From Lysobacter sp. M2-1 (GTDB lineage Bacteria; Pseudomonadota; Gammaproteobacteria; Xanthomonadales; Xanthomonadaceae): a stretch of DNA of 64,000 nt. The notes under the pieces are model-generated. The model was given only the letters and a program-made list of their open reading frames with translations. It made no database searches and had not been told where the DNA came from. The stretch is from assembly GCF_022662495.1 (NCBI RefSeq), contig NZ_JAKPBU010000012.1, positions 1 through 64,000 of the forward strand. Reading direction: 5' to 3'. The number at the start of each line of letters is the position of its first letter. Position 1 is the first letter of the stretch. Both the position numbers and the translations under genes were made by a program. Of the stretch, positions 26,013-36,824 are shown piece by piece.

Positions 26013-27251
26013 ATGACCCCAGCCAGCCCCGAGATCGCTGCCTCGCACGAAGTCGTCATCGTCGGCGGCGGGCTGGTCGGCGCCAGCCTGGCGATCGCGC
26101 TCGACCGGATCGGCGTGGACACCGCATTGGTGGAGGCGACGCCGGCAGGCGCACTACCGCCGGTCTTCGACCAGCGCAACCTGAGCTTCGCCGAGGCCAG
26201 CGTCAACGCGCTCACCGCCCTGGGCGTCATGCAGAAGCTGCGTGCGCCGACCGGACCGATCCGTCGGATCCATGTCAGCCGCATGCGTGAGCTGGGACGG
26301 GTGATACTCGACGCCGCAGCTTACGGTCGCGAAACCTTCGGACAGGTCGTCGTCGCGCGCGATTTCGGCGAGGCGCTCGAAGCCCGGCTGCTCGAATGCT
26401 GGCGCCTGTCGCGTTACCGCCCGGCGCGCTTCGCGGGTTTCGTCGCTGCGAGCGGTTCCAGGGGGCGGGTGATGCGGATCGAGGATGACGCAGGATCGCG
26501 CCTGATAGCGGCGCGCCTGGTCGTCGCCGCAGACGGTACCCGCAGCGGGGTGCGTGCCGACCTGGGCATCGCAGCTCGGGAATCGAGCTACGACCAGATC
26601 CTGTTCGTCGCCCGGGTGCGCACCGGGCGCCCGCCCGACGGCATTGCGTATGAGCGCTTCGGCAACGACGGCCCGACCGCCCTGCTGCCGCGCGGCGACC
26701 GTCACTTCGGCGTCGTCCATGCAGTGGCGGCACATGAGGCCGACGCCGTGGCCATGCTGGACGAGTCCGGTTTCCTGCAGCGACTGCAGATGGTCTTCGG
26801 CTGGCGCGCAGGCCGGTTTCTCGCCTGCGGTCCGCGCAACGCCTATCCGGCGATCCGGCTCGTGGCCGAACGCACCATCGCGCCCGGCGCGGTGCTGGTG
26901 GGCAATGCCGCGCAGACGCTGCATCCGATCGGAGCGCAGGGCTTCAACCTCGGGCTGCGCGATGCGTTAACGCTTGCCGAGCTGGTGGATGGCGAGGGCA
27001 TCGATGCGATCGATGACGGCCTGCTGCAGCGCTACGCGCAGCGTCGCAGCGAGGATCGCGCGCGCACCTTGGCGTTCTCCGACGGATTGGCGCGGCTGAC
27101 CGCGAACGACGCACCGTTCGCATCCGCCGTGCGCGCGCTGGGCCTGTTCGCGGCGGACCGGATGCCGGCATTGCAGGCGTCTCTGGTGGGCGGTGCGATG
27201 GGCTTTCGCGGCGACGTGCCGGCGCTTTGCCGATCGGGCGATGTCCGATGA
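26013..27251 (+). CDS. ubiH: 2-octaprenyl-6-methoxyphenol hydroxylase (UbiH family)
   Basis: This 412-residue FAD monooxygenase of ubiquinone synthesis has the dinucleotide fold EVVIVGGGLVGASLAIAL, the internal DG motif VVAADGTRSGVR, and the second FAD motif GNAAQTLHPIGAQGFNLGLRDA. It hydroxylates the aromatic ring of a polyprenyl phenol intermediate. The family contains UbiH, UbiF and UbiI, so the exact ring position is assigned by similarity and pairing only. The stop overlaps the next hydroxylase gene (ATGA). Confidence 0.9.
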   Translation: MTPASPEIAASHEVVIVGGGLVGASLAIALDRIGVDTALVEATPAGALPPVFDQRNLSFAEASVNALTALGVMQKLRAPTGPIRRIHVSRMRELGRVILDAAAYGRETFGQVVVARDFGEALEARLLECWRLSRYRPARFAGFVAASGSRGRVMRIEDDAGSRLIAARLVVAADGTRSGVRADLGIAARESSYDQILFVARVRTGRPPDGIAYERFGNDGPTALLPRGDRHFGVVHAVAAHEADAVAMLDESGFLQRLQMVFGWRAGRFLACGPRNAYPAIRLVAERTIAPGAVLVGNAAQTLHPIGAQGFNLGLRDALTLAELVDGEGIDAIDDGLLQRYAQRRSEDRARTLAFSDGLARLTANDAPFASAVRALGLFAADRMPALQASLVGGAMGFRGDVPALCRSGDVR

Positions 27252-28444
27252 GCCGGCGATCGCGGCTCGATTGCGCGGTGGTCGGTGGCGGCGTGGTCGG
27301 CAGCGCCTGCGCGCTGGCGCTCGCGCGGGCAGGTTTGCAGGTCACCCTGGTCGAAGCGGCCCAACCGCAGGCCTGGTCGTCGCAGCATCGCGACCTGCGG
27401 GTGTACGCCTTTGCACCCGACAATGCCGCGCTGCTGGACGCGCTCGACGTGTGGGAGTCGGTGCGCAATGCGCGCGCGCAGCCGTACCGGCGCATGCGGG
27501 TCTGGGATGCAGCGGGCGGCGGTGAACTGAGCTTCGATGCCGACGCCCTGGGCCGTCGCGAACTGGGCTGGATCGTCGAGCATGGACTGCTGGCGGATCG
27601 TCTTTGGCACGCGCTGGCGCGCGCAGGTGTGGATCTGCGTTGCCCGGCGCGGGTCGAGGACTGCCAGCAGGACGATGATGGCGTGCGCCTGACGCTTGAT
27701 GATGGCGGCCACATCGACGCCCGGCTCGCGGTCGCGGCCGATGGGGGCGACTCCAGTCTGCGCCGGCTGCTCGGCATCGAAGTGGCTGCGCGCGACTACG
27801 AACAACAGGGCGTGGTGTGCTACGTCGCGAGCGAGCGGCCGCACGAGGCAACGGCGTGGCAGCGCTTCCTGCCGGGTGGGCCGCTGGCCCTGCTGCCATT
27901 CGCCGACGGCGACTGTTCGATCGTCTGGAGCCTGCCGGAGGCCGAGGCCACGCGTGTGCTGTCCATGGACGACGCGGCATTTTCGCGGGAGCTCGATGTC
28001 GCGTCCGACCTGCGACTGGGGCGCCTGCAGCCGACTTCGCGCCGCGCGGCGTTTCCGCTGCGGCGTCAGCTGGCAAAGGACTACGTGCGCGGGCGGGTGC
28101 TGCTGCTGGGCGATGCGGCCCACGTGGTGCATCCGCTGGCCGGGCAGGGCGTCAATCTGGGGCTTCGCGACGTAAACGCATTGGCAGCGTCGATCCACGC
28201 CGCGCAGGCGCGTCGTGCGGACTTCGCCGCGCCGCAGCGCCTGGCACGCTGGGCGCGGCAGCGACGCAGCGAGAATGCGATGGCGACCTATGCCTTCGAA
28301 GGCATCCACCGCCTTTACACCCATCCCGGCATGGCGGCGACCCTGCTCCGTGGCCATCTGCTGGGCGCGGCCAATCGGCTGCCGCCTGTGGCGGCCATGC
28401 TATGGCGGCGGGCATCCGGAACACGCTCGGGGGAAGTGGGCTGA
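27248..28444 (+). CDS. UbiH/UbiF/UbiI family FAD-dependent ubiquinone hydroxylase
   Basis: This 398-residue paralogue of the preceding gene has the FAD fold CAVVGGGVVGSACALALARAG, AADGGDSSLRRLLGI (DG motif), and LLGDAAHVVHPLAGQGVNLGLRDV. It probably performs a second ring hydroxylation (UbiI- or UbiF-like) in the same pathway. The start at 27248 overlaps the previous stop; an in-frame start at 27227 is less likely. A strong terminator follows 28 bp after the stop. Confidence 0.92.
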   Translation: MSRRSRLDCAVVGGGVVGSACALALARAGLQVTLVEAAQPQAWSSQHRDLRVYAFAPDNAALLDALDVWESVRNARAQPYRRMRVWDAAGGGELSFDADALGRRELGWIVEHGLLADRLWHALARAGVDLRCPARVEDCQQDDDGVRLTLDDGGHIDARLAVAADGGDSSLRRLLGIEVAARDYEQQGVVCYVASERPHEATAWQRFLPGGPLALLPFADGDCSIVWSLPEAEATRVLSMDDAAFSRELDVASDLRLGRLQPTSRRAAFPLRRQLAKDYVRGRVLLLGDAAHVVHPLAGQGVNLGLRDVNALAASIHAAQARRADFAAPQRLARWARQRRSENAMATYAFEGIHRLYTHPGMAATLLRGHLLGAANRLPPVAAMLWRRASGTRSGEVG

Positions 28445-28471
28445 CGGATGCGGAGCCAGTTGCAAATGAAC

Positions 28472-28498
28472 AAAAAAGCCCCGCTCGCGGGGCTTTTT
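28472..28498. terminator. Bidirectional Rho-independent terminator
   Basis: The hairpin GCCCCGC TC GCGGGGC (28478-28493) is flanked by an A-run on the left and a T-run on the right, so it can terminate both the ubi operon and the convergent alanine-rich gene. This is one of the clearest intrinsic terminators in the window. Confidence 0.93.
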
Positions 28499-28519
28499 CC
28501 CAACAGCAACGTTTGAGCG

Positions 28520-29134
28520 TCAGGGCGTGGCTGGGGCCGGGATGGTCACGGTTTTGCCGCTGGGCACGGAGCGAATGGTGACCGTACCCTGGGCCTGGAC
28601 GCCTGCCTGCACCGGAGCGGGCGCTGACGCGTTTGCAGCACCCACGGCCGCTGCAGCAGCTTGTTCGGCCGTGGCCGCGGCGGTTCCGGCTGCCGCAGCG
28701 GCATCGGTCGCGGCACCGGTCGCAGCCTGCGATGCAGCGACCGCATCGGACGCAGCAGCAGTGCCGGCATCGACCGCCGCCTGAGCGGCGTTCGCGGTCT
28801 CGGCGGCGCTGGCGGCAGCATTGGCACTGGCCTGCGCATCCACCGCAGCCTGGCCGGCGACGTCGGCGTTCGCCGCGGCCTGTGCCTCACCTTCCACGGT
28901 GGTCGCGCCCGCCAGCTGGGTGACGGCAGCGGCGGCGGCCTGCTGCGCAGCCTGGGCGTCAGTGCTTGCCTGCTGTGCGTTTTCCGCCGCAGCTTCGGCA
29001 TTCTCATCGACAGTCTGCGTGGCCTGTTCCTGCGGGGTGACCTGAGCGGTGTCCTGCGCGAAGGCAGCGCCGGCCAGGCTCATGGCGGCCAGCACGGCCA
29101 GGGCAAGTGGACGGATCGATAGATGCTGGGTCAT
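28520..29134 (-). CDS. Secreted alanine-rich low-complexity protein
   Basis: This 204-residue protein has a signal peptide (hydrophobic 8-25, cleavage near AFAQD). A roughly 140-residue region is dominated by Ala with Gln, Asp, Glu, Thr and Val, in AAA and QAA patterns compatible with a long amphipathic helix. The short C-terminus is VTIRSVPSGKTVTIPAP. There are no cysteines or aromatic residues in the mature region. I do not recognise a family. It is expressed convergently with the ubi operon. The start at 29134 opens the signal peptide; a longer frame to 29164 is less likely. Confidence 0.75.
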   Translation of the reverse strand: MTQHLSIRPLALAVLAAMSLAGAAFAQDTAQVTPQEQATQTVDENAEAAAENAQQASTDAQAAQQAAAAAVTQLAGATTVEGEAQAAANADVAGQAAVDAQASANAAASAAETANAAQAAVDAGTAAASDAVAASQAATGAATDAAAAAGTAAATAEQAAAAAVGAANASAPAPVQAGVQAQGTVTIRSVPSGKTVTIPAPATP

Positions 29135-29261
29135 TGCGGATGCCTCATCGGGGGAGCGGCGCACGCTAGCCCCATGCGGATCAACCCCGCGTAAACCGCC
29201 GCAACGCGGGCTGAACGTGTCCCGGTGATCGCGTCAGGACGTCACGGGAAGGCAGATGGCC

Positions 29262-29663
29262 TCAGTCGTCGAGCCAGCGCAGCATCTCCTGGTAGTCGAG
29301 CGTGCGGTTTCCGTCGCTATCGAGGGCGACATACGCACGTAACAGGTACTTGTCGCCGCTCGCCTCGCGACGGCTGATGGCACCGTCATGATCGATGTCC
29401 ATTGCATCGAACATCGCGCGATGGTCGCGGGCGGGTGGTGCAGGAAGGTGCGAGGTTACGGTGGTGGTATTGCCCTGCGCGTCGGGCAGGGTGGCGGTGC
29501 CGGTCACGGGTGACGCGGCGTTCGGGAGGGGTTGAGGCGTTGCAACTGGGATGGACTGGGGTGCTGTAGCCGGGGCAGGCGGGGGTGTTGGGGTCTGCTG
29601 TGCAGCAACATTGCCTATCGACCCGATAGCCAGCGCGACCGCAGCAAGGCATATGGTCTTCAT
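29262..29663 (-). CDS. Secreted EF-hand domain protein
   Basis: This 133-residue protein has a signal peptide (cleavage near NVAAQQ), then a Pro/Ala/Thr-rich linker (about 22-75), then a C-terminal EF-hand pair: DIDHDGAISRREA (loop 1) and DSDGNRTLDYQEM (loop 2). Both loops keep acidic residues at the calcium positions. A role as an envelope calcium-binding or calcium-sensing protein is inferred from the domain only. It stands alone, with about 125-150 bp gaps on both sides. Confidence 0.85.
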   Translation of the reverse strand: MKTICLAAVALAIGSIGNVAAQQTPTPPPAPATAPQSIPVATPQPLPNAASPVTGTATLPDAQGNTTTVTSHLPAPPARDHRAMFDAMDIDHDGAISRREASGDKYLLRAYVALDSDGNRTLDYQEMLRWLDD

Positions 29664-29816
29664 CGCTGTCGTCCGGTGTGGGGACGCGCGTACCGTAATC
29701 CGGCGGTGGTCAATCCACCGTCAACCTGGCGGATCTGAACGCGGGCTTGCGGCGGGTCCGGAAGTGTGGGCCTGACGCTGCGGCAAGGACACGTATCGCG
29801 CGTGTCCGCCGGTTGC

Positions 29817-30392
29817 TCAATACCTCTGGCCGCCGCTTGCCCCGTACTGGCGCAGCACGGTACAGGCGGCCGCACGTGCGAGGTCGCGCACCACCTCGAT
29901 GCCGCGCCGGTTGAGTTCGCCGACCCAGTCGGCCGGAAGCGGGCCTTCGTCGAATTCGGTCAGCGCCATCACGTCCTCGCTGCGCGCGCCGATCAGGAGC
30001 CGGTCGATGCCGGCCCAGATCGTCGCACCGTAGCATTGGCAGCAGGGCTGCGACGAGGTCGCCAGCGTGAAGTGCCCCAGCCGGTTGCCGGCTTCGTCCA
30101 TGTTGAGACGGGCACGCTGCAATCGCTGCTGGGCAAGCATGTAGGCCATGTTCTCGGCGTGCGCGAGCGTGCATGTCAGCGGAAGCACGCGGTTGACGCC
30201 GACCGACACGATGCGGTCGTCGCCGTCGAACACCGCCGCGCCGAAAGGACCGCCGCTGCCGGCATCGATATTGTGGGCAGACAGTTCAATCGCTAGCGCG
30301 ACCTTGTCCTCGTCGCTGGCATAGCGTCGCGTCGTGTCGACCGCGTCGTGGATCCAGACGGGCAGGGTGAGGTGGATCTGCGCCTTGAGCAT
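29817..30392 (-). CDS. Nucleoside/guanine deaminase-like zinc enzyme (CDA fold)
   Basis: This 191-residue protein has the cytidine-deaminase-like motifs: GGPFGAAVF, then HAE (CTLAHAENMAYML; zinc ligand and proton-shuttle glutamate) and PCxxC (SSQPCCQCYGATIWAGID; two zinc-ligand cysteines). The IWAGID stretch resembles guanine deaminases and tRNA adenosine deaminases. The substrate is not certain. Its ATG at 30392 shares one base with the TGA of the upstream lipoprotein gene (TGATG), so it is translationally linked to it. Confidence 0.87.
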   Translation of the reverse strand: MLKAQIHLTLPVWIHDAVDTTRRYASDEDKVALAIELSAHNIDAGSGGPFGAAVFDGDDRIVSVGVNRVLPLTCTLAHAENMAYMLAQQRLQRARLNMDEAGNRLGHFTLATSSQPCCQCYGATIWAGIDRLLIGARSEDVMALTEFDEGPLPADWVGELNRRGIEVVRDLARAAACTVLRQYGASGGQRY

Positions 30393-30837
30393 CACTGGGC
30401 GACGGGCTGCACACTGCCGTCGGCGGATTCGCACTTGCCCGCGTTGCAGCTGCACGCGGAGATCTCCCGGAACCCGCAGACCGATGCCATGCCGGTCTTC
30501 GCGCATTGCGCGCGTACGCCTTCCGGGTCGGTCGGGCTGTTCTTGTTGACGCAGGCCGGGTAGTAGCCGCAGCAGTTGCCGACATCCTTCACCGTGCAGT
30601 CGGCATCGGTCCTGCAGCTGGCGTCGATCACGACTGTTCCGCCCTTCACCCGCTGCGGCGGGAGCGGATCGCTCATGCGCGGCGGCTTCGCCGGTTTGAC
30701 TGCCGGAGTCTGCGGCGCGGTTGCCTGGGCCTGCGGCGCCGCGTCACTGTTTCCCGCCTGTTGGTTCGGCGCGGCGCAGGCGCCCAGCACCAGCGCGAGT
30801 ACGGTCGCAATAGCATGGCAACGCAACCCGGGCATGT

Positions 30838-30841
<4 letters not shown>
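30392..30841 (-). CDS. Cysteine-rich lipoprotein of unknown function
   Basis: This 149-residue protein has a lipobox signal (VLALVLGAC-A). A Pro/Ala/Gln-rich linker (about 24-62) leads to a C-terminal domain with some ten cysteines (CRTDADC, NCCGYYPAC, QCAK, VCGF, SACSCNAGKC), probably disulfide-bonded in the periplasm. I recognise no enzyme motif. Its start overlaps the glnS stop (ATGA) and its stop overlaps the deaminase start, so all three are likely one operon. Confidence 0.82.
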
Positions 30842-32607
<1,766 letters not shown>

Positions 32608-32691
32608 GGGGAGTGAATAGGGAAAACCATCAGTCTATCCGAGCGCCTCTTCCCCGCTTGACCGCGCTTCGGCGCGGGGGGCGATCGATAT

Positions 32692-32707
32692 TGTGATGGT
32701 AATCACA
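32692..32707. promoter_or_regulatory. Perfect CRP/Clp-type binding palindrome
   Basis: TGTGA TGGTAA TCACA matches the CRP consensus TGTGA-N6-TCACA in all ten conserved positions. A TATAAC hexamer lies just downstream at 32717-32722, pointing toward the GGDEF gene. In Xanthomonads the CRP homologue Clp recognises this sequence and its DNA binding is blocked by c-di-GMP. Regulation of the diguanylate cyclase gene is inferred; glnS on the other strand starts 84 bp away and could also be affected. Confidence 0.75.
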
Positions 32708-32867
32708 CCATGCTTGTATAACTGGCACGGTTTGTGTGTCGGTTGTCTCCCAAGCATGGGCGCGCCGTCCTGAGGGGGAAGGACATGCCGGACCCGGGAA
32801 AAACCCACACAGGCAGCAGTTTGCGCCCGCTGTGGAACGCTGCCCGCGTTGCCGGGGCCTGGGCGTG

Positions 32868-35042
32868 ATGGTGCGCGAAACCGAGTCCTGGCAATGGCTG
32901 GCAGAGGGCGTGCCCGCGCTGGCGATGGCGCTGCTGCTGGGGTTGTTCGCGCTGGTCATCGTCCTGCTGGCGCGCCCCGGCGACTGGGGTACGCAGGCCG
33001 TCCGGCTGATGCCGGCGTCCGACGCACGGGAATCGACTGGCGCGACCCTGCCGGTTTCCGGTCGCAGCGACGCGCATGCCGTAGCGCGTCTGCAGTTAGA
33101 GAACGTTCCACGACAACCTGGGGAACCCAGGCGCATGGTGTGGCTCGCACGCGAGCCGGTGGCTGCGGTCTGGCTGCAGGGTCCGGGCTGGCGCAGCCCG
33201 CCCCGGAGATTCTTCGCGCCCGATGCGGACGAGGGCCTCGTCCCGGGCGCCTATCTGTTTCCGCTTCCGGATTCGGCCGGCGGTGAGATCGAACTGCACG
33301 CCAGCGGCGATGTCGCGGTGGCACTGAAGCCCCACCTGATCGGGGAAGACGACGCGATCCGCCTGACCCAGCGGACGGTCGCGCTGAGCATGCTGGTCTA
33401 CGCCGGGACTTTCAGCCTGGCGCTGGTGGCAGTAGCGCTGTCATGGACCGTGCGCGAGCGCTACTTCCTGAGCCTGGCCACCGCCGCGATCCTGTCCGGG
33501 TTGGTGTTCGGGGCCTGCAACGGTCACCTGTACACCGTGCCTGGCCTGCGGTTGCTGGGCGGGCTGGGCGAACGCGGGCTGTGGGGCCTGTCATTGGCCT
33601 GCACCGCAGCGGTACTGGCGCTGGTGTCGCAGGTCGCCGATCGGCAACGCTCGAACCAGCAGCGCTTGATACAGGGCATGGTCCTCGTGCTTGCGATTTC
33701 CGCCATGGTGCTGATGGCCGGGGTTGCGCAGCTCGCCCCATGGGGCCCGTACATCGTGCAAGCCGGGCTGACGCTGGCCGGTGCCGCTGCGTTGTTCGCG
33801 CTCTCCGGTGCGGTGTGGCAACGAATCCCGATGGCGCTGCCTGCGCTGGCCCTGTCGTTGCTCACGCTGACGGCACTGGCGGCACGCCTGATGTTGCAGG
33901 AGAGCGTCGGCGCAGTGGTGGCGTGGACGCGCTACGGCTACCAGCTCGCATTGCTCGCCTTGCTGGTGGTATTGGGGCTGGGCTTGATCGCGCGCATCGG
34001 CTCGTATCGCGAGCAGCGCGACCGGGAACGCAATGCGCGGGTCGCGTCGGAACGCCGCATGCAGCGCGAGGCTGGCCGGACCGCGCTCACGCGCGTGCTG
34101 CAGGCGCGGCTGCGCGAACTGGCGCCCGCGGACGTGGAATGGACCGCGTTCCGCCTGATGCTCGAGCACCTGCTTCCGCACGTCACGGCGGTGAGCGCCG
34201 CGGTGATCGCGCACGGTTACCACGGTCGCGACGTCCTGGTGACCGAGCCGATCGACGACCGTCGCCTGGTCGAAGGCCTGGAAGGCACGCGCCTGCTGAT
34301 GCTCAAGCGCCAGTCCCTGTCCGGGCGGCCGCTGCAGCACGCGCTGGCCGGCGACGCCCGGCGCACGATCGAAGCGGTCGTGCCGGTTGCGGTGGGCGCC
34401 CAAGGCTGGGGCGCGTTGTTGCTGCAGCGCGTCGGAGGCGCGGAATTCGACGACGACGAGCTCGCCACCGCGGCCGAATTCGTGCGTCTGACGGTGCTGC
34501 ATGCGAACGAGGCGGTGGCGACCCAGGCGCTCAAGCGCACCGCCGAGCTGGACGGGCTGACCGGAACGCTGAACCGGCGCAGCATCGACCAGTGGCTCGC
34601 ACGCGAGTCGGGCCGCCGGCACGGCGAGCGCACGTTGTCGCTGCTGTTCATCGATATCGACCATTTCAAGCGCATCAACGACCTGCACGGCCACGCCTGC
34701 GGCGACCATTGTCTGCGCACGATCGCCGCGGCGCTGCGCACGGGTCTGCGCGCGCAGGACGTGCTCGGCCGCTACGGTGGCGAGGAGTTCATCGCCCTGC
34801 TGCCCGACTGCGACGTCGCGACGGCGCGCGGGATCGCAGAAGCCCTGCGGATCAGCGTGGAGGACTGCGTGGTGGAATGGCAGGGCAGCCGGCTGCGCCT
34901 GTCGGTCAGCGTCGGCGTGGCCACCCGCGCGCCGGGCGAACAGCCCGCCGCCCTGGTCGACCGCGCGGACCGGGCGCTGTACGTGGCCAAGCGAGAGGGG
35001 CGCAATCGCATTTCGGTCGGTCCGGCGGTTTTCCCCGGCTGA
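32868..35042 (+). CDS. Membrane-bound diguanylate cyclase (GGDEF)
   Basis: This 724-residue protein has an N-terminal helix (about 15-36), an extracytoplasmic domain (about 40-165) and seven membrane helices (about 170-390), a 7TMR-DISM-like layout. A coiled segment leads to a GAF-like region (about 425-560). The C-terminal GGDEF domain (about 565-720) has FIDIDHFKRINDLHGHACGD and an intact GGEEF at 637-641, so cyclase activity is expected. ATG 32868 is preferred because it opens the first helix; a GTG at 32736 would add 44 unstructured residues containing CPRC. No well-placed Shine-Dalgarno supports either. Confidence 0.9.
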   Translation: MVRETESWQWLAEGVPALAMALLLGLFALVIVLLARPGDWGTQAVRLMPASDARESTGATLPVSGRSDAHAVARLQLENVPRQPGEPRRMVWLAREPVAAVWLQGPGWRSPPRRFFAPDADEGLVPGAYLFPLPDSAGGEIELHASGDVAVALKPHLIGEDDAIRLTQRTVALSMLVYAGTFSLALVAVALSWTVRERYFLSLATAAILSGLVFGACNGHLYTVPGLRLLGGLGERGLWGLSLACTAAVLALVSQVADRQRSNQQRLIQGMVLVLAISAMVLMAGVAQLAPWGPYIVQAGLTLAGAAALFALSGAVWQRIPMALPALALSLLTLTALAARLMLQESVGAVVAWTRYGYQLALLALLVVLGLGLIARIGSYREQRDRERNARVASERRMQREAGRTALTRVLQARLRELAPADVEWTAFRLMLEHLLPHVTAVSAAVIAHGYHGRDVLVTEPIDDRRLVEGLEGTRLLMLKRQSLSGRPLQHALAGDARRTIEAVVPVAVGAQGWGALLLQRVGGAEFDDDELATAAEFVRLTVLHANEAVATQALKRTAELDGLTGTLNRRSIDQWLARESGRRHGERTLSLLFIDIDHFKRINDLHGHACGDHCLRTIAAALRTGLRAQDVLGRYGGEEFIALLPDCDVATARGIAEALRISVEDCVVEWQGSRLRLSVSVGVATRAPGEQPAALVDRADRALYVAKREGRNRISVGPAVFPG

Positions 35043-35050
35043 GCAATCCG

Positions 35051-35056
35051 TAAGCT
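35051..35056 (+). promoter_or_regulatory. Candidate leaderless -10 element of the EamA transporter gene
   Basis: TAAGCT precedes the ATG at 35063 by exactly 6 nt (GGGGGG). The G-run could also act as a weak Shine-Dalgarno, so this instance is less clean than others of the same spacing. Confidence 0.3.
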
Positions 35057-35062
35057 GGGGGG

Positions 35063-35998
35063 ATGTCCGCACCCACTCCCGGCGCCGGTTCGAGCGCCGA
35101 CACCCGCGCCCTGCTTGCGATGCTCGCCGGTGCCGCGCTCATCGGCACCAACGCCTTGATGGTGCGGGCATCGCAGGTGCCGCCGACGATCTCGGCGTTC
35201 TGGCGGATGCTGTTCGCCGGCCTGTTCCTGTGCCTGCTGGTCGGCCTGCGCGGCCAGTGGCGAGCGTTGCCGCGTCGCGTCTGGGTCTGGTGCCTGCTGC
35301 CGGCGGTGGCGTTCGCCGCCGACCTGTGGCTTTGGCATCGCAGCATCCTGCTGGTCGGCCCCGGCCTGGCGACCCTGCTGGGCAATGCGCAGGTGTTCTT
35401 CATGGCGCTGGCTGGCGCCCTGCTGTTCGGGGAACGGGTCGGCCCGCGATTCCTGCTCGGGCTGGCGTTGACAATCGTCGGCCTGTGGCTGCTGCTGGGG
35501 CAGGGCTGGTCCAGCCTGCCCCAGGAATACCGTTGGGGCGTCTGGCTGGGGCTGGCCACGGGCCTGTGCTACGCGGTGTACAACGTCAGCCTGCGCACGA
35601 CCCAGCGGCGCGCGGCGGACGCGGACTCGCAGATCGAGGTCGCGCAGATCCTGGCGCTGGCGTCGCTGGGCAGCGCGGGTGTGCTTGCCGTCGCGGGCGT
35701 GGCCGAGGGCGCTTCGTTCGTCATTCCGGGGGTGCGATCGCTGCTGGCCCTGCTGGCCCTGGCGGTGTTCGGGCACGGACTGGCGTGGATCCTGATCTCG
35801 AAGGCCATGGGGCGGCTGCCGATCGCGCTGGTCGGCCTGTTGCTGCTGCTGCAGCCGGTCATCGCCTTCCTGCTCGACGTGGTCCTGCTGGACCGCGCGA
35901 CCATGCCGCGGGAATGGGTCGGTCTGGCAGTCAGTCTGGCGGGCATCTTCGTCTCCGGCCTGAAGGGACGCGAACGGCTGCCCGCACAGCCGGCGTGA
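35063..35998 (+). CDS. DMT-superfamily (EamA) transporter
   Basis: This 311-residue protein has ten predicted helices in two EamA repeats: LAMLAGAALIGTNALMVRASQVPPTISAFWRMLFAG opens the first and WGVWLGLATGLCYAVYNVSLRTTQRR the second. RhaT/YdcZ-like drug/metabolite transporters export diverse small molecules; the substrate is unknown. It begins 20 bp after the GGDEF gene, so readthrough is possible. No Cys/His signature narrows the substrate. Confidence 0.9.
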   Translation: MSAPTPGAGSSADTRALLAMLAGAALIGTNALMVRASQVPPTISAFWRMLFAGLFLCLLVGLRGQWRALPRRVWVWCLLPAVAFAADLWLWHRSILLVGPGLATLLGNAQVFFMALAGALLFGERVGPRFLLGLALTIVGLWLLLGQGWSSLPQEYRWGVWLGLATGLCYAVYNVSLRTTQRRAADADSQIEVAQILALASLGSAGVLAVAGVAEGASFVIPGVRSLLALLALAVFGHGLAWILISKAMGRLPIALVGLLLLLQPVIAFLLDVVLLDRATMPREWVGLAVSLAGIFVSGLKGRERLPAQPA

Positions 35999-36076
35999 GC
36001 GCGCGTTGTACCGCTCTGCGCGGTTGATCCGCCAGCCGCAGGCCGCATAACAGGGGAAACCTTCCGGGAGTACTCC

Positions 36077-36757
36077 ATGTTCGGCATTGGCGCCTACAAG
36101 CAACGCATGGTCGACCCGGCCCGCGCACTGCCGGGTCGCACCACGGAAATGCCGCTGCGCAACGTGCACCACGTGCACGGTCGGCCGCTGCGCGGCGACT
36201 CCGGAGATGGGTCGAAGGCAAGCTTCCCCGGCTTGCAGAAGGTGCAGTTCGGCATGGGCTGCTTCTGGGGCGCCGAGCGCAAGTTCTGGTCACTGCCCGG
36301 CGTGATCACCACCGCGGTCGGTTATGCGGGGGGCTATACGCCGAATGCGACCTATCGCGAAGTCTGCAGCGGCGAGACCGGGCATGCGGAAGTGGTGCTG
36401 GTGGTGTACGACGAGGCGCAAACCTCGTTCGACACCCTGCTCAAGACGTTCTGGGAGAACCACGATCCGACCCAGGGCATGCGCCAGGGCAACGACACCG
36501 GCACCCAATACCGTTCGGCGATCTATTGCGACACGCAGGTGCAATACGATGCGGCCATCGCCAGCCGCGATGCGTACCAGCGCAAGTTGCGCGACGCGGG
36601 GCTGGGCGAGATCACCACCGAGATCGTGTTTCCCGCGCCGCCGTTCTACTATGCGGAAGACGAGCACCAGCAGTACCTGTCGAAGAACCCCGCCGGCTAC
36701 TGCGGGCTTGGCGGGACCGGGGTGAGTTGTCCGGTGGGCGTCTCGCTCGAATCCTGA
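36077..36757 (+). CDS. msrA: Peptide methionine (S)-S-oxide reductase MsrA
   Basis: This 226-residue enzyme has the catalytic GMGCFWGAE motif, [47 protein letters not shown] and [10 protein letters not shown]-terminal cysteines ([12 protein letters not shown]) provide the resolving thiols. The ~55-residue N-terminal extension ([11 protein letters not shown]) matches the E. coli-type long form. It repairs methionine-S-sulfoxide in proteins. GGGAG precedes the ATG. Confidence 0.96.
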   Translation: MFGIGAYKQRMVDPARALPGRTTEMPLRNVHHVHGRPLRGDSGDGSKASFPGLQKVQFGMGCFWGAERKFWSLPGVITTAVGYAGGYTPNATYREVCSGETGHAEVVLVVYDEAQTSFDTLLKTFWENHDPTQGMRQGNDTGTQYRSAIYCDTQVQYDAAIASRDAYQRKLRDAGLGEITTEIVFPAPPFYYAEDEHQQYLSKNPAGYCGLGGTGVSCPVGVSLES

Positions 36758-36824
36758 TCACCGGTCGCGTTCCGGTCAGCAGCCGGACGCGCCCGCGGCG
36801 GACAACAATCGGCCGGGTGTACAT

